Assembly: GCF_001550095.1 (NCBI RefSeq)
Contig: NZ_LRUC01000003.1
Span: forward strand, 62,001 to 126,000
Direction: 5' to 3'
DNA: 64,000 nt
From: Celeribacter ethanolicus
GTDB taxonomy: Bacteria > Pseudomonadota > Alphaproteobacteria > Rhodobacterales > Rhodobacteraceae
Shown: positions 25,691 to 34,413 of the stretch, in pieces
Layout of the letters: each line of letters starts with the position of its first letter
Numbering within the stretch: position 1 is the stretch's first letter
The notes under the pieces: generated by a model
Told to the model about the DNA's origin: nothing
What the model saw: only the letters and a program-made list of their open reading frames with translations
Databases searched by the model: none
Made by a program: the position numbers and the translations under genes

Positions 25691-26908
25691 ATGTTCGATG
25701 TCGCAAAAATCCGGGCCGATTTCCCGATCCTCGCGCGCGAGGTCAACGGCCAGCCGCTGACCTATCTCGACAATGGTGCCTCCGCGCAAAAGCCGCAGGT
25801 GGTGATCGACGCGATCACCCAGGCCTATACGTCGGAATATGCCAATGTTCACCGTGGCTTGCACTTCCTGTCCAATCTGGCGACGGACAAGTACGAGAAC
25901 GTACGGCAGGTGGTGGCCAAGTTCCTGAACGCGGGCCATGAGGATGAGATCATCTTTACCTCGGGGACGACCGAGGGGATCAATCTCGTGTCCTATGGCT
26001 GGGGTGCGGAACATTTCTGCCCGGGCGATGAGATCGTGCTGTCCGTGCTCGAACACCACGCCAATATCGTGCCCTGGCACTTCCTGCGTGACCGTCAGGG
26101 CGTTGTCCTGAAATGGGTCGATTGCGCGCCGGACGGATCGCTCGATCCGCAGGCGGTGATTGACGCCATCGGGCCGAAGACGAAACTCGTCGCGATCACG
26201 CAAATGTCCAACGTCACTGGCACGCGGGTCGATGTGAAAACCATCTGCCATGCCGCGCGCGCGCGTGGCGTGGCGACGCTGGTCGATGGCTCGCAAGGCG
26301 CGGTGCATGGCCCGGTCGATGTGCAGGACATGGGCTGCGATTTCTATCCGATCACCGGGCATAAGCTTTATGGGCCAAGCGGGTCGGGTGCGATCTATAT
26401 CCGCGCCGAGCGTCAGGCCGAAATGCGCCCCTTCCTCGGCGGTGGCGATATGATCGACACGGTGACGAAGGACAGCGTGAGCTACGCCAAACCGCCTTTG
26501 AAATTCGAGGCCGGCACACCCGGCATCGTTCAGACCATCGGCATGGGCGTCGCGCTCGATTACCTGATGCAGATCGGCATGGAGAACATCGCCGCCTATG
26601 AGGCCGAACTGGCCGCCTATGCGACGGCGAAGCTTCAGAACCTCAATTGGCTCAATGTGCAGGGCACGGCACACGGGAAGGGGGCGATTTTCTCCTTCAC
26701 CATGGAAGGCGCGCACCCGCATGACATCTCGACCGTCCTGGACAAAAAGGGCGTCGCGGTTCGGGCCGGGAGCCATTGCGCCATGCCCTTGATGCAGCAT
26801 CTGGGCGTCACCGCGACCTGCCGCGCGTCCTTGGCGATGTACAACACAACGGACGAGATCGACCGTCTGGTCGACGCGCTTGAGCTTTGCCGGGAATTCT
26901 TCGGATAA
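25691..26908 (+). CDS. sufS: cysteine desulfurase SufS
   Basis: Group II PLP-dependent cysteine desulfurase that supplies sulfur to SufB. 405 residues. The PLP lysine is K225 (ITGHKLYGPSG), the pocket histidine lies in EHHANIVPW, and the active-site cysteine is C363 in RAGSHCAMPLMQ. SufS normally needs SufE or SufU as sulfur shuttle; neither is visible in this operon. It starts 1 nt after the YIP1 stop. A hairpin without a U tract follows the stop, then tRNA-Arg. Confidence 0.96.
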   Translation: MFDVAKIRADFPILAREVNGQPLTYLDNGASAQKPQVVIDAITQAYTSEYANVHRGLHFLSNLATDKYENVRQVVAKFLNAGHEDEIIFTSGTTEGINLVSYGWGAEHFCPGDEIVLSVLEHHANIVPWHFLRDRQGVVLKWVDCAPDGSLDPQAVIDAIGPKTKLVAITQMSNVTGTRVDVKTICHAARARGVATLVDGSQGAVHGPVDVQDMGCDFYPITGHKLYGPSGSGAIYIRAERQAEMRPFLGGGDMIDTVTKDSVSYAKPPLKFEAGTPGIVQTIGMGVALDYLMQIGMENIAAYEAELAAYATAKLQNLNWLNVQGTAHGKGAIFSFTMEGAHPHDISTVLDKKGVAVRAGSHCAMPLMQHLGVTATCRASLAMYNTTDEIDRLVDALELCREFFG

Positions 26909-26916
26909 GATGATTT

Positions 26917-26947
26917 GCCGGGCGTGAAAACCGATTGCACGCCCGGC
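26917..26947 (+). terminator. hairpin after sufS (terminator-like, no U tract)
   Basis: Perfect 10-bp stem GCCGGGCGTG/CACGCCCGGC with an 11-nt loop, 8 nt after the sufS stop. No run of T follows, so it may work as an RNA 3' end stabiliser or with help from Rho. It separates the suf operon from tRNA-Arg. Confidence 0.5.
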
Positions 26948-26989
26948 ACGCATCGCCTATAGACAGGCGCACTGACGCGGTCAGCCCGC

Positions 26990-27066
26990 GCACCCATAGC
27001 TCAGCTGGATAGAGCGCTGCCCTCCGAAGGCAGAGGCCAGAGGTTCGAATCCTCTTGGGTGCGCCA
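26990..27066 (+). tRNA. tRNA-Arg (anticodon CCG)
   Basis: 77-nt cloverleaf with the 3' CCA encoded. The acceptor stem GCACCCA pairs with TGGGTGC. The anticodon arm is CTGCC-CTCCGAA-GGCAG, giving anticodon CCG (reads CGG, Arg). The T arm is AGAGG-TTCGAAT-CCTCT. tRNA-Arg 3' ends are frequent integration sites, but no integrase is seen nearby. Confidence 0.95.
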
Positions 27067-27382
27067 TTTCACATTTTTCCTTATGAAACACCTCTAAAGC
27101 CTTGAATGGTAAGGTAGTTTTTGGAGTTCGAATACCTTTCTCACGGGAATAGATAATTGGCTTCATAAAGGCCAAACTCAGGGCGATCCGCTTCCATGCA
27201 AAATTCCCCTCCTGCCAAATCCTTTGTGGGTGTTGAATGACAGAAGAACCTGCAGGAAGTGCGAAGTGGCCTGCTGGAACTTCGGGCAAGAAAAGTGCTA
27301 CACCGTGCAGCCGGTGCTACATTCTGTAACGCCGGGGTCAAAAACGGCGCTGAATGGGATCTAAACGAGGAAACCGCAGAAA
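27067..27382. other. 316-nt low-GC gap after tRNA-Arg
   Basis: Distinctly richer in A+T than the surrounding sequence, with no credible gene. A GTTCGAAT word at about 27125, matching the tRNA T-loop, suggests a possible degraded tRNA or attachment-site remnant, but the similarity covers only a few bases. The right end supplies the leader of dusA. Confidence 0.4.
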
Positions 27383-28390
27383 ATGGCGAATCCAAAAAAC
27401 CAGGAAAAATCAGGTTTTCCCGATGTTCGGCACGCTGCCTGCCTCTCCATTGCGCCCATGATGGACTGGACCGACCGTCATTGCCGGTATTTTCACCGGC
27501 TGATGTCGCGGGAGGCATTGCTTTATACGGAAATGGTCACGGCACCCGCTTTGGTGCGCGGGCGGGCGTTGCATTTGCTCGACTATAACCCCGAGGAACA
27601 TCCGGTTGCGGTGCAGCTTGGCGGCTCCGAACCTGCGGAGCTGGCGGCGGCGACGAAGCTGTGCGTGGCGCAGGGCTATGACGAGGTGAATCTCAATGTC
27701 GGCTGCCCGTCGGACCGGGTGCAGTCCGGCTGTTTCGGGGCGGTTCTGATGAAATCGCCCGATCTCGTGGCGGATTGCGTCACGGCGATGCTGGCGGTTG
27801 CGGGCGATGTGCCCGTGACGGTCAAATGCCGCATCGGGGTGGACGATCAGGAGCCGGCGGAGGTGCTGCCGGCCTTCCTCGCCAGGATGCGCGACGCTGG
27901 CGTGACACGAATCACGGTGCATGCGCGCAAGGCCTGGCTCGAAGGGCTGTCGCCGAAGGAGAACCGCGACATTCCGCCGTTGGATTACGATCTCGTCCAT
28001 GAGATGAAGCGCGCCTTCCCGGACCTGCATCTGTCGATCAACGGGGGCGTTCAAAACCTCGATGTGGTCGAGGAAGAATTGACACATATGGACGGTGTCA
28101 TGGTCGGGCGGGCCGCCTATCATCAGCCTTACGACATTCTCGGAACCGCCGATCAGCGGATTTTCGGCAGAGACGCCGATCCGCTCAGCCGTCATGACGT
28201 GGCGCTTGCGATGGAGGATTATATCGGGCGGCACATCGCGGCGGGCGGCAAGCTGGCGCAGGTGACGCGCCACATGCTGGGACTGTTTGCGGGCCAACCG
28301 GGGGCGCGGCGCTGGAAGAGGGTGTTGTCCGAGGGGGCGCACAAGGACGGCGCTGGGTTCGAGTTGGTGCGCGAGGCCTTGCCGAGATGA
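27383..28390 (+). CDS. dusA: tRNA-dihydrouridine synthase DusA
   Basis: FMN-dependent, NADPH-using enzyme that reduces specific uridines (20/20a) in the tRNA D-loop. 335 residues: TIM barrel about 18-250 and a C-terminal helical domain about 255-335. The conserved segments are SIAPMMDWTDRHCR, VNLNVGCPSDRVQSGCFGA (with the catalytic cysteine most likely C108), ITVHARKAWLEGLSPKENRDIPPLDYD, typical of DusA, and SINGGVQ. The C-terminal RHMLGLFAGQPGARRWKR is also typical. The ATG at 27383 follows a poor ribosome-binding site in the low-GC leader. Confidence 0.93.
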   Translation: MANPKNQEKSGFPDVRHAACLSIAPMMDWTDRHCRYFHRLMSREALLYTEMVTAPALVRGRALHLLDYNPEEHPVAVQLGGSEPAELAAATKLCVAQGYDEVNLNVGCPSDRVQSGCFGAVLMKSPDLVADCVTAMLAVAGDVPVTVKCRIGVDDQEPAEVLPAFLARMRDAGVTRITVHARKAWLEGLSPKENRDIPPLDYDLVHEMKRAFPDLHLSINGGVQNLDVVEEELTHMDGVMVGRAAYHQPYDILGTADQRIFGRDADPLSRHDVALAMEDYIGRHIAAGGKLAQVTRHMLGLFAGQPGARRWKRVLSEGAHKDGAGFELVREALPR

Positions 28391-28401
28391 CAGGGGGAGA
28401 C

Positions 28402-29214
28402 ATGACGAAACAAGACCTGACCCGGCAAGAGGTCACGGCGGCGAACAGGGCCGCCTGGGAGGCCTCTGCGCCGCTGCACGAAACCGGACCTGAGTGGCTG
28501 GCGCTTCTGGACGCCGCAGCAAAGCCGGGGTTTTCCACCTTCGACGCCACGATGACCGAAGCGCTCGGGGCGCGCGATCTGACGGGCAAGCGCGCGGTGC
28601 AGATCGGCTGCAACAATGCCCGTGAGCTTCTGTCGCTGGCGTCTTTCGGAGCGATCCCGGCGGCAGGCATAGATCAGTCCGAGCGGTTTCTCGATCAGGG
28701 TCGTCGTCTCGCGGAGGCCGCAGGGCAGGCGCCCGCGCTGATCGCCGCCGATATCTACGACCTGCCCGAGGGGATCGGCTCCTTCGATTTCGTCTTGATC
28801 ACCATAGGTGTGCTGAACTGGATGCCCGATCTGACCCGGTTCTTTGAAATCGTCGCGTCCCTGATGGCACCGGGGGCCGTTCTGATGATTTACGAAACCC
28901 ATCCGGTGATGGAGATGTTCGACCCGGAGGCGGCCTCCCCGCATGAGCCAGGATTCAGCTATTTCCGCACGGAGCCGCATGTTCAGGACGACATCTTCAC
29001 CTATGACGGAGAAGATCACGGTATGGGCACGACCAGCTACTGGTTCCCGCACACGCTGGGTGAAATCGTGACCGCCACCGCGCAGGCGGGATTGCAGATC
29101 GACGGCCTTGAGGAGTTCGGCCACAGCAACCGCGAGCCGGAGTATGACCTCTATCAGGGGCGCGCCGCGCAAATCCCGATGTGTTTCCTGCTGACCGCGA
29201 CGCGCGGCGCCTGA
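28402..29214 (+). CDS. class I SAM-dependent methyltransferase
   Basis: 270-residue methyltransferase. A helical cap of about 60 residues precedes the Rossmann core. Motif I is VQIGCNNARELLSLAS (about 66-80) and AAGIDQS the acidic strand II. FDFVLITIGVLNWMPDLTRFFEIVASLMAPGAVLMIYETHP covers motifs IV-VI. The substrate is unknown. The start ATG at 28402 has AGGGGGA 4-10 nt upstream; an ATG at 28387 overlaps the dusA stop and lacks such a site. Its stop is only 3 nt from the convergent RND gene. Confidence 0.85.
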   Translation: MTKQDLTRQEVTAANRAAWEASAPLHETGPEWLALLDAAAKPGFSTFDATMTEALGARDLTGKRAVQIGCNNARELLSLASFGAIPAAGIDQSERFLDQGRRLAEAAGQAPALIAADIYDLPEGIGSFDFVLITIGVLNWMPDLTRFFEIVASLMAPGAVLMIYETHPVMEMFDPEAASPHEPGFSYFRTEPHVQDDIFTYDGEDHGMGTTSYWFPHTLGEIVTATAQAGLQIDGLEEFGHSNREPEYDLYQGRAAQIPMCFLLTATRGA

Positions 29215-29217
29215 GCC

Positions 29218-32200
29218 TTACTCCGCCGCATCTTTTCCGGGTTTGCCGCGACCCGTTTCCGGGTGCTCCGGCTCGAGCTCGATCACGCTTTCGGGCGTGG
29301 CCGTGGGCTGTTCCATCGGGCGTTGCCTCTGAACGGTTTGCGAGGCGCGTTCGGCGTCGTAGCTGTCGGGTCCGGCCCAGCTCTCCGTTCCCGTGGTCCA
29401 GACGAATTCCGGGTTCTTCGCGCGTCTGGCCTCGCGGCGCAGGCGATAATCCTCGGCGGCCGCACTCTGGATGCCCATGCGGGTCATCAGGCGCATCACC
29501 GCGTGGTGCACAAAGACCCAGAACCACACCCGTGCGGCCAGCATCGCGGGGGTAAACACCAAGGTCAGGATCGTGGCGATGCCGAGGCCGAAAACGACGG
29601 CGGTGGCGAGGTTGGTCCAGAACTGCGCCGTGGGCGAGTTGATCGTATAGCCGCCGCCCAGAAAATCGAGCGAGACCGCGAACATCATCGGCGTCAGCCC
29701 GGCCATGGTGGTGATCGTGGTCAGAAGCACGGGCCGGATGCGGTCCTCTGCGGTGCGGATGATGGCCTCGATCTTGGGCATGTAGCGGGCATATTCCTGA
29801 TAGGTATCAATGAGAACGATGTTGTTGTTCACCACGATCCCCGCCAGCGCCACGACGCCGGTGCCGGTCATGATCATGCCGAAGGTCATGTCCATCACCA
29901 TGAGGCCGATCAGCACGCCCGCCGTCGACATCACGACCGCCAGAAGCACCAGAACCGAGTTGTAGAAGCTGTTGAACTGCGCGAGCAGGATGATGAACAT
30001 CAGCGCCAGTGCGGCGCCGAAGGCTTTGCCGAGGAAGGCCCCGGTTTCCTTCTGTTCCTCATCGTCGCCGGTCCATTCCCACGTCACACCTTGGGGCAGG
30101 GGATTGTCCGCCTCAAGCCATTGGGTCAGCGTTTCGATCCGCTCGGTCGGTGTGATCGTGACGCCATCGTCGCGGGTCATGCCGCTGTCGACGGCGGCTT
30201 TCACATCGTAATAGCGCTGCTGATCGACGCGGGAAATGGAGGCGAGTTTCGCGACCGGTTCGCGGGTGATGAAATTCGACAAGGGCACCAGACCGTCCGT
30301 GGTGCGCACTTTCAAACTGTCCAGCGTCGAGAGCACGCGGAACTCTTCGGGCAGGCGCACGCGAATCTCGATTTCCTCGTCCGAACTGTCGACCCGCATG
30401 GTGTCGAGCAGGATGCCGCGGGTCACGAGCTGGATCATCCCGCCGACCGTCGCCACATCCGCCCCGAACCGCCCGGCTTTCTCCACATCCACGTCGATCT
30501 GCCAGTCGATGCCGGGCAGGGGCCGCGTGTCTTCGATGTCGGCCAGTGCGGGCGTCTCGTCGAACTTGGCGCGCACGATTTCGGTGGCCGTCTCCAGCGT
30601 GTCGAAATCGTCGGCTTTGAGTCGAAGGTGAACGGGTTTCGCGGAGGCCGGTCCCATGGAGAGGTTCAGCGTTTCTGTATAGATGCCCGGCAGCCTTGCG
30701 AGTTTTTCTTCGAGCTGCGCCAGCACATAATCGCCGTCATATTCCGCGCTGACATGGGTGTTTTTGAAAAACAGGAACCCGTCTTCCGTGGTGGTCGGCC
30801 GGTCGTCCCAGGGGATCAGCTCGACCTGAATTTGCCCGATGGTGTCGCGCGGCGCGGAGGTGCCGCCGGTGTTGGAATTGAGCCCGCCGTCGCCGGCAAA
30901 GACGAAGGCATTGTCGACACCGGGCTGGCTCAGCACGATGTCCTCCGCCTGCCGCACCAGCGCGTCTTTCTCGGTGACGGACAGGTTGCCGCGCGCTTTG
31001 ACATAGATGATCGCCTGTTCCGGTTCGGTGGCGGCGAAGAACTCGACGCCCTTGTTATGCGACCCGTAATAGGAGAACACCGAGGCAACCGCGACGATCA
31101 CGGCGAGGATGGTGACGGGCGGCATGACCGGGTTGGCGGTGATGAACTGGATCACATGGCCGAAGGGCGTGCGTTTGTAGCCGGATTCGACCTTTTTCGG
31201 CGCTTTCTCGATGCGCAGCGCGCCAAGAGTGATGGAACTCAGTGAGCCGCCAAGGAAGATCAGCACCAGTGCGAGCAGGAAGCTTTCGCGCAGGAACAGG
31301 AAGAGGCCCACGCCGAGGATGGCCAGAGACAGGGCGGCGAGGACAAGGCGGAGCACGCGAGCCGTATGATCATGCAGCAGATCGGAGATCTGGCTGTAAA
31401 ACCGCGCGATCCGGCCCGTGACCCCGCCCATGACCGGCAGGTAGATCAGCGCCACGATCAGCGAGGCGGAGAGCACGAAAATGATCGTGACCGGCAGCAT
31501 CCCCATGAACTCGCCCGCCACCCCCGGCCAGAACAGCATCGGCAGAAAGGCACAAAGCGTGGTGGCGGTCGAAGAGACGATGGGCCAGAACATCCGCTTG
31601 GCGGCCTCGACAAAAGCGGTCATCGGGCCTTCGCCCTCGTCCATTTTGCGGTCGGCATATTCGACCACGACGATGGCCCCGTCGACCAGCATGCCGACGG
31701 CGAGGATGAGTCCAAACATCACGATGTTGGAAATCGTAATGTCCATCAGGCCCAGAAGAATGAAACACAACAGGAAGGATGTGGGGATCGCGAAGCCCAC
31801 CAGCAGGGAGGAACGGATGCCAAGCGCCGCAAGCACCACGATCATCACAAGCGCAATCGCGGTCAGAACCGAACCTTCGAGCTGGCTCACCATCGACGAG
31901 ACCTGCGTCGACTGGTCGTTCGACGTGCCGACCGTGATCGCCTGTTGCAGCGGTTCGGGCCAGCTTTCGTATTCGGTCTGTACCGCCTTCTTGACCAGCG
32001 CGACCGTGTCGATCACCGGGTAGCCTTTGCGCTTGACCACCTGAAGCGCGACAGTGCTCTCGCCGTTGAACCGCGCCGTGCCCGCCCGGTCCTCGAAGGT
32101 CAGGCGAATGTCCGCCAGATCGCCCAGCGTTACCACCCGGTCGCCATTGACCTTGACGGGAAGCGCCATGACATCGCGCTGATCGTTGAAGCTCGACGGG

Positions 32201-32886
32201 ATTTTGATTGAGAACGTGCCCTGATTGGTCTCGATCTCGCCCGCCGCCACGAGCTGGTTGTTGTTGGTGACAACGCTGATCAGTTCGCCCGCTGTGACGT
32301 TGTAGCTTTCGAGCCTAAGCGGGTCGATCACCACTTCGAGCATCTCGTCGCGATGGCCGGTGAGCTGAGCCTCCAACACCGGTTCCAGCCCTTCAAGCCG
32401 GTCCTGCATCGACTTGGCGTATTGCACCAGCGTGCGTTCCGGCACCGGGCCGGTGAGATTGACGATCAGGATCGGGAATTCGGAGAAATTCACCTCCGAA
32501 ATGGTGTAATTGTCCGCTCCATCCGGGAAATCCGCCTGCACCCGGCCCATGCGGTCGCGCACGTCTGCAATGATCTTGGTCTTGTCCCAGCCAAATTCGA
32601 ACTCGAGCCAGATGCCCGCGTAATTCTCCGCCGCCGTGGCCGACATGGTATCGAGCCCGTCGAGATCCGACAGCTCCGTCTCCATCGGCTTGATCAAAAG
32701 TTTCTCGGCATCCTCGGCGGAAATGCCGGGGAATTGCACCGACACATAAAGCCCGGGGATTTCAATGTCCGGCTCGCCCTCTTTCGGCAGGCTGACATAG
32801 GCATAAGCCCCCGCGATCAGGGTCAGCGCCACGAAGGCGAGGATCATCCGGGCATGGCGCCCGGCCCAGTCGACGAGGCCGGTCAT
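29218..32886 (-). CDS. RND efflux transporter, inner-membrane permease
   Basis: Proton-driven RND exporter of 1222 residues, working with the adaptor upstream and an outer-membrane channel not seen here. Typical features are the N-terminal TM1 and SLPKEGEPDIEIPGLYVSVQFPGISAED, two porter domains and the second half from about 590. TM4 carries GMLVDGAIVVVE with D402 followed by Gly instead of the Asp-Asp pair of AcrB, as in CzcA-like pumps. Residues about 512-558 contain two extra hydrophobic segments (LVLAALSLAILGVGLFLFL; FLLALVLIFLGGSLSSITLGAL) between TM6 and TM7, and about 80 residues extend the C-terminus. Both explain the excess length over the usual 1030-1050. The start overlaps the adaptor stop (ATGA). 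Confidence 0.93.
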   Translation of the reverse strand: MTGLVDWAGRHARMILAFVALTLIAGAYAYVSLPKEGEPDIEIPGLYVSVQFPGISAEDAEKLLIKPMETELSDLDGLDTMSATAAENYAGIWLEFEFGWDKTKIIADVRDRMGRVQADFPDGADNYTISEVNFSEFPILIVNLTGPVPERTLVQYAKSMQDRLEGLEPVLEAQLTGHRDEMLEVVIDPLRLESYNVTAGELISVVTNNNQLVAAGEIETNQGTFSIKIPSSFNDQRDVMALPVKVNGDRVVTLGDLADIRLTFEDRAGTARFNGESTVALQVVKRKGYPVIDTVALVKKAVQTEYESWPEPLQQAITVGTSNDQSTQVSSMVSQLEGSVLTAIALVMIVVLAALGIRSSLLVGFAIPTSFLLCFILLGLMDITISNIVMFGLILAVGMLVDGAIVVVEYADRKMDEGEGPMTAFVEAAKRMFWPIVSSTATTLCAFLPMLFWPGVAGEFMGMLPVTIIFVLSASLIVALIYLPVMGGVTGRIARFYSQISDLLHDHTARVLRLVLAALSLAILGVGLFLFLRESFLLALVLIFLGGSLSSITLGALRIEKAPKKVESGYKRTPFGHVIQFITANPVMPPVTILAVIVAVASVFSYYGSHNKGVEFFAATEPEQAIIYVKARGNLSVTEKDALVRQAEDIVLSQPGVDNAFVFAGDGGLNSNTGGTSAPRDTIGQIQVELIPWDDRPTTTEDGFLFFKNTHVSAEYDGDYVLAQLEEKLARLPGIYTETLNLSMGPASAKPVHLRLKADDFDTLETATEIVRAKFDETPALADIEDTRPLPGIDWQIDVDVEKAGRFGADVATVGGMIQLVTRGILLDTMRVDSSDEEIEIRVRLPEEFRVLSTLDSLKVRTTDGLVPLSNFITREPVAKLASISRVDQQRYYDVKAAVDSGMTRDDGVTITPTERIETLTQWLEADNPLPQGVTWEWTGDDEEQKETGAFLGKAFGAALALMFIILLAQFNSFYNSVLVLLAVVMSTAGVLIGLMVMDMTFGMIMTGTGVVALAGIVVNNNIVLIDTYQEYARYMPKIEAIIRTAEDRIRPVLLTTITTMAGLTPMMFAVSLDFLGGGYTINSPTAQFWTNLATAVVFGLGIATILTLVFTPAMLAARVWFWVFVHHAVMRLMTRMGIQSAAAEDYRLRREARRAKNPEFVWTTGTESWAGPDSYDAERASQTVQRQRPMEQPTATPESVIELEPEHPETGRGKPGKDAAE

Positions 32887-34010
32887 TGTTCGGTCTCCGT
32901 TTCGGTGTCATCCTCGAAATGCGGTTCGATCAGGACACCTTCGCGCACGAATTCCTGTCCGACGGTGATGATGTCCGCCTGTTCCGGCAGGCCCGCGACC
33001 CAGATGCCTTCGCGCGTGTCGCGCAGCACCCTGACGGGGGCGAAGACGACGCGATTGTCCGGCCCGGCAAGCCGCAGTCCGATCAGCCCGTCGTCATTGA
33101 GCGTCAGCGAGGATTGCGCCACCAGATGCGCCATTTCGCCCTCGGCCCGGATTGCCAGTTCGACGGTCTGGCCATCGCGAATGGCAAAGTCCGGGTTCGG
33201 CACCTCGACCTCGACGCGGAAGGTGCGGGTGGCGGCATCGGCGGAGCGGGCGAGATAGGTGACATGCCCGGTGACGGTATTGCCGGAAATCAGCCGCGCG
33301 CCCGCGCGCGCGCCGATTTGGATCTCGTCGACCTCGGTCTCGGGGGCGTAGCCCACAAGTTTCATCGGATCGAGCTGAATGACCGTCGCACAGGCCGCGC
33401 CTGTCGTCAGGAAGGTGCCGAGCTCCGCCGTGTCGCTTTCCAGCAGCCCCGCGAAAGGCGCCTTGATCTCGAGGTTTTCAATGTCGCGCGCGGCCTGGGC
33501 AAGCGCCGCACGGGCGCTCTCGACACCGGCCTCGGCGGAGAGAATCTGGGTCTCGGAGGCATAGCCGCCCGAGGCGAGTTTGCGGGCGTTGCCCAAAGCG
33601 ACCTCGGCTTCGGCCAGCGCGGCCTGCGCCTGTGCGAGCGTAGCATCGCGTGTGCCGCGGTCGATCTGACACAGAAGCTGTCCGGCCTCGACCAGTGCGC
33701 CCTTGCGCAGCGGTTCGTTGACGACGCGCCCGGCGGTTTCGGCCGTCACCGTGACCTCGCGCGCCGCTTCCGTTTCGCCGCGCAGCACAACGGTGCTGTC
33801 GAGCGGTTCGGCCTGCGAATGCCGGACCACGACAGCGACCGCATGAGCCTCCGTGCGAGCCTTTTCGGCGGGGGGCGTGAAATCTGCCTCGACCTGCGCG
33901 GCTTCGGGGGTGCCCGTCGGGGCAGTGCCGTTCAACCGGTCGCGCTCGAAGATGAACAGGTAGAGCGCGGCGGTGACGAGAATGGCGATGGCGATGGAAA
34001 CGATGCGCAT
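32883..34010 (-). CDS. RND efflux periplasmic adaptor (membrane fusion protein)
   Basis: 375-residue HlyD/AcrA-family adaptor. An N-terminal helix (about 1-20, IVSIAIAILVTAALYLFIF) exports or anchors it. The biotinyl-lipoyl-like halves are VNEPLRKGALVEAGQLLCQID and IKAPFAGLLESDTAELGTFLTTG. The coiled-coil hairpin between them is rich in Ala and Glu (AQAQAALAEAEVALGNARKL). A beta-barrel domain follows. It is the first gene of the operon, with the permease overlapping by 4 nt. The upstream region carries two perfect palindromes (34100-34114; 34130-34148). Confidence 0.92.
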   Translation of the reverse strand: MRIVSIAIAILVTAALYLFIFERDRLNGTAPTGTPEAAQVEADFTPPAEKARTEAHAVAVVVRHSQAEPLDSTVVLRGETEAAREVTVTAETAGRVVNEPLRKGALVEAGQLLCQIDRGTRDATLAQAQAALAEAEVALGNARKLASGGYASETQILSAEAGVESARAALAQAARDIENLEIKAPFAGLLESDTAELGTFLTTGAACATVIQLDPMKLVGYAPETEVDEIQIGARAGARLISGNTVTGHVTYLARSADAATRTFRVEVEVPNPDFAIRDGQTVELAIRAEGEMAHLVAQSSLTLNDDGLIGLRLAGPDNRVVFAPVRVLRDTREGIWVAGLPEQADIITVGQEFVREGVLIEPHFEDDTETETEQ

Positions 34011-34099
34011 GTGTCTGTTGCTGTCCTTGTGGGGCCCGCGACATGAAGGCCGTGGAGCGGTCTTTGCGGTTGATCCTTCCCGGTGTCACGGTTTCGGGA

Positions 34100-34114
34100 G
34101 TTAATCGGATTAAC
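34100..34114. promoter_or_regulatory. candidate operator palindrome 1 of the RND operon
   Basis: Perfect 15-bp inverted repeat GTTAATC-G-GATTAAC located 90 nt upstream of the adaptor start. Its length and symmetry fit a TetR- or MarR-type dimer operator, which would be usual for an efflux operon. No regulator gene is adjacent. Confidence 0.5.
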
Positions 34115-34129
34115 ATTGTGGCCAAGATG

Positions 34130-34148
34130 GATAAGACTTCATCTTATC
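34130..34148. promoter_or_regulatory. candidate operator palindrome 2 of the RND operon
   Basis: Perfect inverted repeat GATAAGA-CTTCA-TCTTATC, 7-bp arms, 16 nt from palindrome 1. The arms differ from those of palindrome 1, so two regulators or a promoter-proximal pair are possible. Confidence 0.45.
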
Positions 34149-34413
34149 ACAAGAGAAAGATACGCAAAGATGACGTGTAAAAACGTCTCAGAAGAAGAAA
34201 TTTTCCGGTATCGTGCCGAACTGCACGCAGTCCGGGAGTCTATTGAGCGTTCGCGCACAGAGGTGCTCCCGCGCTCTCGCGCCTGTGATCCTAGGGGCGT
34301 TTGTGCCCGGGCCCGGTGTGTCGCGCAGGTCTTGGCATTCCGTCGCAGATCGGGGTAAGAGGGGGCAGACGTTTGAAATACCAATTCCGCAGCGCGCGGT
34401 CAGGGGGGCGAGA

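Larger units (their letters stand above)
34011..34413. other. 403-nt intergenic regulatory region between efflux operon and yfgM-like gene
   Basis: Divergent promoter space. It contains two perfect inverted repeats (34100-34114 and 34130-34148) and a weaker one, GACGT-GTAAAA-ACGTC, at 34172-34187. An open frame from 34083 or 34170 (MTCKNVSEEEIFRYRAELHAV) runs into the palindrome area on the plus strand. It has no recognisable homology or ribosome-binding site and I do not call it a gene. The right half, from about 34215, is the leader of the yfgM-like gene. Confidence 0.6.

Noticed and set aside
23866-25746. 626-residue open frame on the minus strand across sufD
   Set aside because: It is exactly antisense to sufD and the YIP1 gene, rich in His/Arg as expected from reverse complement of GC-rich coding DNA, and has no recognisable domain.
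26981-27289. Minus-strand frame containing [21 protein letters not shown]
   Set aside because: This string is the well-known artefact of translating a tRNA gene in reverse, here tRNA-Arg at 26990-27066.
29263-31245. 660-residue plus-strand open frame across the RND permease
   Set aside because: Antisense shadow of the permease; low-complexity composition with no domain.
34170-34358. Possible small gene MTCKNVSEEEIFRYRAELHAV in the efflux regulatory region
   Set aside because: No ribosome-binding site, no homology that I know, and it runs into sequence that looks like a leader of the next gene.
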